Shown here piece after piece: positions 57,921 to 64,000 of a stretch of DNA of 64,000 nucleotides. How positions within the stretch are numbered: the stretch's first letter is position 1; every line of letters starts with the position of its first letter. Source of the stretch: Irpex lacteus (Eukaryota > Basidiomycota > Agaricomycetes > Polyporales > Irpicaceae); NCBI GenBank assembly GCA_001986395.2, contig MQVO02000008.1, positions 372,001 through 436,000 on the forward strand, in the 5' to 3' direction. A model generated the notes under the pieces. The model ran no database searches. It was not told the origin of the DNA and worked only from the letters and a program-made list of their open reading frames with translations. The position numbers were made by a program, and so were the translations under genes.

Positions 57921-60119
57921 ATGGCTAGCAGACAATCAGACTCTGACATCACTATCATCAAATTCCTCCGCCAGCCCATTCATGACTTCTCCAAGGAATT
58001 CAGTTTTAAAGGACGTTCGCCAGGCAAAAGCAAGTCTCTGCTGACAGCACCTGCCCAGCAACACCGGCCTGGAGGAAAATCGGAACTATGGTTCAACATA
58101 AACCTCCGAGGGTCCAAGCTTGGATCAGTCCAGGTCGATTTTAACCCTCTTCTCGAGACGTTTGAGCGTGCTATGAAGGATTATCCAGTCATTCGTAAAA
58201 GCCACCTAGAGCAGCTTAGTCGTAGGTCCGTTACCTTTCGACGCCCAAGGAGCGAGCAAGACGTCATGTGAGTGTATAGTCTCTCGTTACGATCTCGGCG
58301 CTGGAACTAAGTCAATATTTTGAACCTTCAGACAAGCCTTCCAAGCTCAGATACTACATATGCTCTACACCTTTATCACGGCGGAGCATCTGCGGACACC
58401 TGAAGCGCATCAATGGTTTCCGATTCCATCTTCGATGGACATGACGAGAAACACGGAACTCAAACTGCTTAACCTCATGTTGGAGACCCCCGCAGAGGCA
58501 GGCTCAAGTACGCTTGATTCTAACGACGACGATGCAAAGAGTTCGAAGATACGAGTAGACCTGATTTTTGTTCTAAGCGCGAGAGTGGTAGAAGGCCCTG
58601 AGACAAGAGGGAGAGCTGCAGCAGCCTCTGACAGCATCCTAATTGGCAACGACAATGTTGAAAAAACATATCTTCCTCCAGGCACCTTTTGGAGTGTCAA
58701 GGACGTGAAGGAGTTCTCTAAAGGGGCTGACGGTGCGAAGTCTGAGTCTTTGAAAGCGCTGCTTCCTGTGGAGTTTAAGGTACGTAAGTAAGATAGACCC
58801 ATTACACTTTCGACCACATGTGACACTGCGTGACAGTCATGTGAAGTGGCTCATTTACGGGCGGCAAACGTGTCCCTCAGCCTTTCTGATGGCTAAGCGC
58901 TGGCTATTTTGAGCCTGTTTCGTTGAAAATCTGAACAGCCACGACATTGCACAAAAAAGTAGAACAAGAGAGGGCTTTCCATTACTAAGTTATACATCCC
59001 ACTTGTTGCACTTTGCTCGTAACTGCGTGCCTTCGAGCTATTTTGAACAATCTCGTTTTTCTGCGTCAAAACTGTCACACTTCTGCACGTGATGTGGTCG
59101 AAAGTGTAATGGGTCTATCTTATCACTGACGAGAAATGTATAAGTAACTAACGCTGCGTACGCAGCTAGACCCGCTACCAGGATGCCTTCGCGACCATAC
59201 GCTGTGAATGCATTGTACACGAAATCTACCAGTTGATCTGTGGCAACCACAGCCTGAGGCAAAGCACATCTCTGCAGGCCTTCGCGCCAGCGGCGCTCCG
59301 GCCAGCAGCTCTGTGCGAATTGTCACGGTAATGTATGTAAATGGAACCACGTAAATTTAGATTCTGAGCCCTTTCCCAGCACTCGTGAGCTGTAAAGTGG
59401 CTGTCGACTGTACCAAGCTGGTGAGGAGCGCACAGCAGAGCAGCAAAAGGAAGGAGGTTACCACGATCACATGATTTTGCAGGAACACCGCCAGTTGAGC
59501 GTTGGACAATGCTGCCCCCTTCAACCCTAAGACCCTTCTCCCAGCTTAGACGCTGGTAGCGGGAATCACACCGTTAATTCTAAGCGAAATCTAGCGTTTT
59601 GGCTCTCTACGTCTCGCTTTGTTTGAGGTTCTTTCGTTTGGCAAAGGGCTTGTTCTCAGTGATTTTGATAAGCAAACTGACAGCACGTTGGCAAAGCGTA
59701 TCACAGCCTTCGAAACGAAGAAGCCACTCGCGCTAGAACAGTTCGGTGACATGGCATCGAAGGTCAAAGCTTTACGTGGAACAGTCTCGATGATTCAGCA
59801 AGCCGTTCGTTATGCTCAGGGATACCATACCGACACAACTGTTCTCTGCGACTATGCAAGCTGTGTCGTGATCAAGCTCCCGCCTCGCTCCTCTGGGCCC
59901 GGAAAGCCAGCTAAGTACGATGACGACTCAGTTCTCCAGTGGTATTTCTCGTCTTGCGTTCCCATGGGAGATAATGACACAGACTTTGACCCTAAACGTA
60001 CGATTGCTCTGGTCCTCGCTGTGGAGCTATGGCGGGCTATTGAAACTTTTACGGGAGAACTTGAAGAATACACTGGCTCAGATGGACTCGCAAGACGCAT
60101 GAAAAATTTCAGCATATGA
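57921..60119 (+). CDS. Hypothetical protein with a possible PD-(D/E)XK nuclease-like core
   Basis: Exons 57921-58267, 58332-58779 and 59628-60119 join in phase to about 428 residues. The middle contains KIRVDLIFVLSARVV and, some 60 residues later, LLPVEFK; an Asp on one strand followed by E-x-K on the next is the PD-(D/E)XK nuclease pattern. A later helix (QQAVRYAQGYHTDTTV) is of the kind seen after this core in fungal proteins attached to FunK1 kinases. This is a suggestion only. The second intron (about 848 nt) is far longer than any neighbour's and contains a foreign-looking inverted repeat. The block GLVLSDFDK after that intron matches the small gene at 43.7-44.1 kb. Confidence 0.62.
58789..59122. 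repeat. 31-bp inverted repeat inside the long intron
   Basis: The stretch 58789-58819 (beginning TAAGATAGACCC) is the exact reverse complement of 59092-59122, with weaker matching further in (GTGACAG blocks). The loop is about 272 bp. The right arm lies in a minus-strand frame (59262-59038) encoding a hydrophobic helix (GILVAGLAAYAALVTYTFLV) followed by DKIDPLHFRPH, and the left arm encodes the same KIDPLHFRPH in the plus direction. This suggests an inverted duplicated gene fragment rather than a standard transposon. Confidence 0.8.
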
Positions 60120-60531
60120 TGGGTTGTAGCTCACCTTAAACTTTCCGGGCCTTCTCGTTTTACTCCGTTTTCGCTTTTTTGGTAATACCGTTCGCGACTG
60201 TCTCTGCCTTGGATTATATCGTCAATAGCTATCTATTATTACTATTGACTAGTGCACATACCTAGTTCATACAATGCATCTTCCATTTCACTTGCTCGCC
60301 ACACTGCACTGCTCGTCTGAGTTAGTGATGTTGTATTTGCGGAATATGACGCCATGAAACTACATATTGTGGCGCATGTATGTCGCGTGGTCTTTCTAAC
60401 TTGTGCGAACATATAGTAGTCTAAGGTGATAAACGTTGGTAAGATGCGAGCTATAATCTTACGCTTCAAGCTATCTACTGTACTTCATCGCCCTCTAACT
60501 TTTGTTCATTGTTGTTCTGACTATCATAGGG
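60120..60531. other. Intergenic stretch
   Basis: 3' flank of the nuclease-like gene. A 75-codon minus-strand frame here has no support. Confidence 0.4.
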
Positions 60532-60698
60532 CTGCACAACGCATATCGGGAATCCCGTCGCGTTCAACTGTCGGTGCGATAGGACTTATCTGCAACTGCA
60601 AGTGCCTCAATATCGGTTATTGCTCTTCAATCAAGGATTCATGCCGGCGGCGGCGCGCTCTGATTGATAGGGAGAGTTGGCATGAAGTGGCAGTGTGA
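60532..60698 (+). pseudogene. Decayed duplicate of tafazzin exon 1
   Basis: The translation (TVGAIGLICNCKCLNIGYCS) follows the first exon of the tafazzin gene at 62968 (TVGAIGLTCKTFLNLGYCS) with substitutions, then diverges after the Cys-Ser-Ser. The DNA matches over about 130 bp. No later tafazzin exon follows, so it is a broken partial copy about 2.4 kb upstream of the functional gene and in the same orientation. Confidence 0.8.
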
Positions 60699-61141
60699 TA
60701 CTCGTTTGCTGGTGTCCGTAAGCAGATCAAGTAGTACTAGTACCAGTCCCAATAGTAACTGCTTATGCAACTCCCGCTACTTGATATTTCTCGAGTGTTA
60801 TATCAAGATATCCGTACTGTAGACGTATGTCGGGATTGTAGAAGGTCAGATGGTCATTGTGTTACTTGGCGTTGAACCTAATAATATAACGCACAATTTA
60901 ATTGAACTAGTGGAACAAGGCCCGGCCTTCTTGTTACTGGAGATGCCCGAGTACTCAGGCCTCAGACTGTGGAGTCCGGTAATTAACGCCAGGAACTTCG
61001 AACATCTGTGTAATCGCGAAGGGTATTATCAAAGACGCCGGCACCAGAAGCAAGAAAACGCATCCGATCCGTGCAAGATGGTCTTGGGATAGCCACGCAG
61101 CCGAGAGAATTCCTGAGAGTTCGCCTTACATAAGTAAGCTG

Positions 61142-62034
61142 CTAAATCTTGGCAAAACTTTGAAACTTGAAAGTAAGCGTACCGAACGCGCAGACTATAG
61201 TAGCGATGCCTATCGAGAAAAAAGGATATGCGAGAGCGATCAAGACGAAGACTACGCGCCATCGAGTAGCCATGAGTTTCTGTGTAGTATTCGTGAGCCA
61301 CACATCATTTTCATGGGATTCTGGAGCCCTAATATGGATGGAACGAGAACGAGAAGCTGAAGTTAACGTACGTTGAGTGTCCACTCCCAGCTACATGTAG
61401 TCATGACGAATATGTCGGTGAAACCGACGATGATCCCTCCCAGCACGACGCCAAACGCAGCCCATAAGCAGATGTATGGGCCACGCATCGTGTAGTCGAT
61501 TATCGTGCCCGCAGGTGGGACGGTCGTGATAAACGCCATTAGGCATGTCATGAGCAGACTTGCCTGTATAAGTATATGCATGCAGTCAACATAGGTTAGG
61601 TATAAAGCGGTACCGGTGTTTTAGGAGAGATGGGAGATCAGAGGAATACTCACCACGAGCGTGATCACGGCAAGACGATCGGAAACTTTCTTCTTCTCCT
61701 CCACGAATTTCTCGGGCGTATCTGCCAACTTCCATTTCTCCTCGAGACTTGCATGACCATGCGAGATCATCACGAGGATGTTGATGGTGGGCTTGACCAG
61801 AGGTTGTAGCCTTCGCGGGAGGTATGGTACAGGCTTCGTAAAATCCCATGCCTTAGGAAGAGGAAGCCGTGTTTGTCTTCCCGAGGAATCGTGTTCTGTG
61901 GCGACATCTGCCTGGAGCAAGGGAGTGGTCATTGTATCAGCTTGACCAGAGCTATTGGACGCATGGTTGGCATCTGGGGAAAGAGTATTAGGAACTGGGG
62001 TTACTAGTAAACGTGTGAGGGAGGCAGAAGTCAT
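61142..62034 (-). CDS. Three-TM membrane protein of an Agaricomycete family
   Basis: Three exons (62034-about 61653, about 61564-61376, about 61280-61142) join through GTGAGT...CAG and GTACGT...CAG introns to about 235 residues. The N-terminus is a Ser/Thr/Asp-rich cytoplasmic segment. It is followed by ASLLMTCLMAFITTV (TM1), RGPYICLWAAFGVVLGGIIV (TM2) and WRVVFVLIALAYPFFSIGIA (TM3). The phrases TRRGPYIC-like and AYPFFSIG recall a common mushroom membrane family without a known function. Whether the first part is secreted or cytoplasmic is not clear. It lies between the decayed tafazzin copy and the real tafazzin gene. Confidence 0.75.
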
Positions 62035-62967
62035 GGTAGAGAACCTGATGGGGGTCAGTTTGGCTGATGAAACCTGTCCAATGCCTCCCCCGTATCGTTT
62101 TATAGCAACAGTGAACGTGTTAGTAACAGCGGAGGATGAGCGCTAATTACTTGTGGATGCTGGAAGTTGCGTAGCGTGCAAAGAGGGGCTTGTTCGTAAC
62201 CGAACGTACTTCCTTTCCACCAAGGGTCTGAGGTGTGTCACTAGTAGATCGCACGTTCGAACATCGTGTTGAAACCCAGCATTCAGTGAGGGCGACGGTG
62301 TGGCACTGCGCTTCGCAAAGTAGATCCTTATAAATAAGACGCTGCTGTAGAGCTATTACACGACACGGAGGAGAACTTCTGAAAGACATACCAGGTTATT
62401 TGTCCTCCGCGACAAACATTAGCGAGGAGCATGTCCGCCGAGGTGGATGGTTTCCGCGCAACAGGCTTGACCGTCTTGCACGATAGGCGTACATGGTTGT
62501 TTCATTTCCGTCCGATGAAGGTTTGCGCATTTCCACATCTTGGCAGGATGTTGATAGCTCCGTCAGCAAACAGAGCTACTTACTGGCATTGCGCCAGCAC
62601 TAACTTGCAAAATCTCATGAAATCAAACACCCTTCCCCGTAGCTTGGTCCTGTAACGGTGATAGTACTTACGCTCAAGAATAAATCAGGCCTCAGGAGTA
62701 AGTATACCGCGTGACGTGAGAGTTTTGACATGCCAAAACGGGTCGACGCCACAAAGCTCTCGGTGATCCGGCTACTTCCGTTGCACGGCTCACCGGCAAG
62801 CTCCTGGCCGGCCGCCACACGCGTACCGTGGTCCGTCCTTCGAACTCCAAACTTTCACTTCACCTTCGCATCAAGCTTCTTTCACCCACCTCTATCTCGT
62901 TCCATTATCTAATCTACTACCTGCCAGCCACCTCCTACAGTAATATACTCGCGGGGCCCTACAACCC
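62035..62967. other. Intergenic stretch upstream of tafazzin
   Basis: No gene supported. It separates the divergent membrane-protein and tafazzin genes. A segment near 62,742-62,780 (ACGCCACAAAGCT, then GGTGATCCGGCT) matches one near 54,887-54,920 over about 35 bp and is probably a small dispersed repeat. Confidence 0.45.
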
Positions 62968-64000
62968 ATGTCAGAGATCCTCTCGCGTCTGACAGTCGGC
63001 GCGATCGGACTCACCTGCAAGACATTCCTCAACCTCGGGTACTGCTCTTCCGTCAAAGTTAGCGGGCTGGACCACCTGCGGCGCGCGTTGGAGGATGGGG
63101 AGAGGGAGAATGGGAGGGGTGTTATCACTGGTGTGTTTTCTGTGCTGTGAAGGAGTTTGGGACTGCGTGGCTTATGAGGTTGATTTGGAAGTTAGCAACC
63201 ATATATCTACGTAAGAGCCTCCACCACGCGATGACTCCTTACTACTAGTACTGAGGTGAAACGATATGGTAGCCTGGACGACCCCGTAACTTGGGGCATA
63301 CTCCCCGCCAGCTGGTACCTCAGCTCACGCACCACACGATGGACACTCGGCGCATCAGACATCATGTTCACCAACCCGTAAGCCTCTCCTCTCCTTCCCC
63401 CTCCACCTCCCACCTCCCCTTCCTCCCTCTCCCCTCTCCCCTCCCACCTCCCACCTGCACGTCACCCACCCTCTGACCAACACGCCCCGCCAGGTAGTCT
63501 ATTTTCAACATTCTTCCGCCAAGGCCAAGTCCTCGAGACCTTCCGCGGACGCGGGATATTCCAGCCTGCCATCGACTCTGCTATTTCGAAGCTGGACGGT
63601 GGGGAGTGGGTACATTTGTTTGGCGAGGGGAAGGTTAACCAGCCGGGTCTTGATGTTGGTGCGGGTGATAGAGAGCCGCGGTTGGCGAGGTTTAAGTGGG
63701 GCGTGTGAGTAGCTATGCTGGCTTTCTGTTGTCTTAAGATGGCTAACGCCAATTTGAATAGTGGACGGATCCTCATGGAAACACGCCGTCCGCCCATAAT
63801 CATACCAATGTGGCTCACCGGTACGCCTCGAACCTATCCCCCTCATCTCCCCCTCTTCCTCGCCACTTAATGTAGTACCACAAACATAGGATTCGACAAA
63901 CTAATGCCAGAAGGCCGCTCCTTCCCATACAAGTTCTTCCCCCGGCGCGGCGTCGCCCTTAGCGTCACCTTCGGCTCACCCATCCCGCTCTCCTCCCTCA
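62968..64000 (+). CDS. TAZ1: Tafazzin (monolysocardiolipin acyltransferase), 3' part cut by window edge
   Basis: Six exons are visible: 62968-63130, a 19-nt microexon 63192-63210, 63273-63377, 63498-63704, 63762-63820 and 63890 to the edge. They join as VITVSNHISTLDDPVTWG, then TRWTLGASDIMFTNP, FSTFFRQGQVLETFRG, VHLFGEGKVNQPG, RPPIIIPMWLTGFDKLMPEG. This is the glycerolipid acyltransferase fold with the HX4D motif (His in the microexon, Asp in the next exon) and the FGEGKVNQ tafazzin signature. The enzyme remodels cardiolipin on mitochondrial membranes. The start MSEILSRLTVGAIGL fits the family's usual N-terminus. The C-terminal part lies outside the window. Confidence 0.93.
63192..63210 (+). 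other. 19-nt microexon carrying the tafazzin catalytic histidine
   Basis: TTAGCAACCATATATCTAC between GGAAG and GTAAGAG. It is the only way to reach the family-conserved VSNHISTLDDP: the flanking exons end in one base (G) and start with one base (C), so skipping it would lose His and shift the frame by one base. Confidence 0.85.
63378..63497 (+). other. Polypyrimidine-rich tafazzin intron
   Basis: The intron between exons 3 and 4 is almost entirely C and T (runs such as CCTCTCCTTCCCCCTCC) up to a CAGGTAG acceptor. The AG one step earlier (CAG) would bring in an immediate in-frame stop, so the downstream TAG acceptor is used. Confidence 0.75.

Noticed and set aside
1..64000. CRISPR array, operon-type terminators, ribosome-binding sites, tRNA or rRNA genes
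   Set aside because: The window is eukaryotic nuclear DNA; no regular spacer-repeat array was seen, and no cloverleaf or rRNA sequence was recognised by eye. tRNA genes could be missed without a covariance search.

Overview
The window reads as a nuclear contig of an Agaricomycete-type basidiomycete. The reasons are many short GT-AG introns (about 45-80 nt), several protein families that I know only from large expansions in mushroom-forming fungi, a fungal-type Helitron, a Plavaka-type transposase remnant, and ordinary eukaryotic genes (ZIP metal transporter, tafazzin). All assignments come from reading translations by eye and from recall of families. No database search was run.

Layout. 1-5166 (minus) is one open frame of more than 1,700 codons running off the left edge. 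It is a Helitron Rep-helicase with HUH and YX3Y motifs and the start of the helicase, plus a chromodomain-like module inserted between Rep and helicase. 5.8-28.9 kb is a block of Agaricomycete orphan families: an F-box/nucleotidyltransferase-like gene, an acidic/lysine-rich protein gene broken by a transposon, two orphan-family genes around 14-18 kb, a probable TET/JBP-type 2-oxoglutarate oxygenase, a 958-codon ORF gene and a multi-exon hypothetical gene. 30.5-35.4 kb holds a hypothetical gene, an intact DDE integrase-like gene and a degenerate Plavaka C-terminus. 37.7-44.1 kb holds a small spliced gene, a large multi-exon gene and a small gene. 45.2-47.1 kb is a ZIP transporter. 47.4-57.2 kb is a tandem array of three kinase-like genes, the middle one broken by a second copy of the same transposon. 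57.9-60.1 kb is a nuclease-like hypothetical gene with an odd intron. 60.5-64 kb holds a decayed tafazzin exon, a three-TM protein gene and the 5' part of tafazzin.

The best new-looking items are: (1) a pair of almost identical 2,675/2,676-bp giant palindromic elements (arms about 1.15 kb, loop about 383 bp) with exact 7-bp target duplications, each sitting in a coding exon; (2) the chromodomain-like insertion in the Helitron protein; (3) a 19-nt microexon that carries the catalytic HX4D histidine of tafazzin; (4) the TET/JBP-like oxygenase inside an island of orphan families and transposons. The 5.8-44 kb interval looks like fast-evolving accessory DNA; the ZIP and tafazzin genes on its right are conserved host genes.
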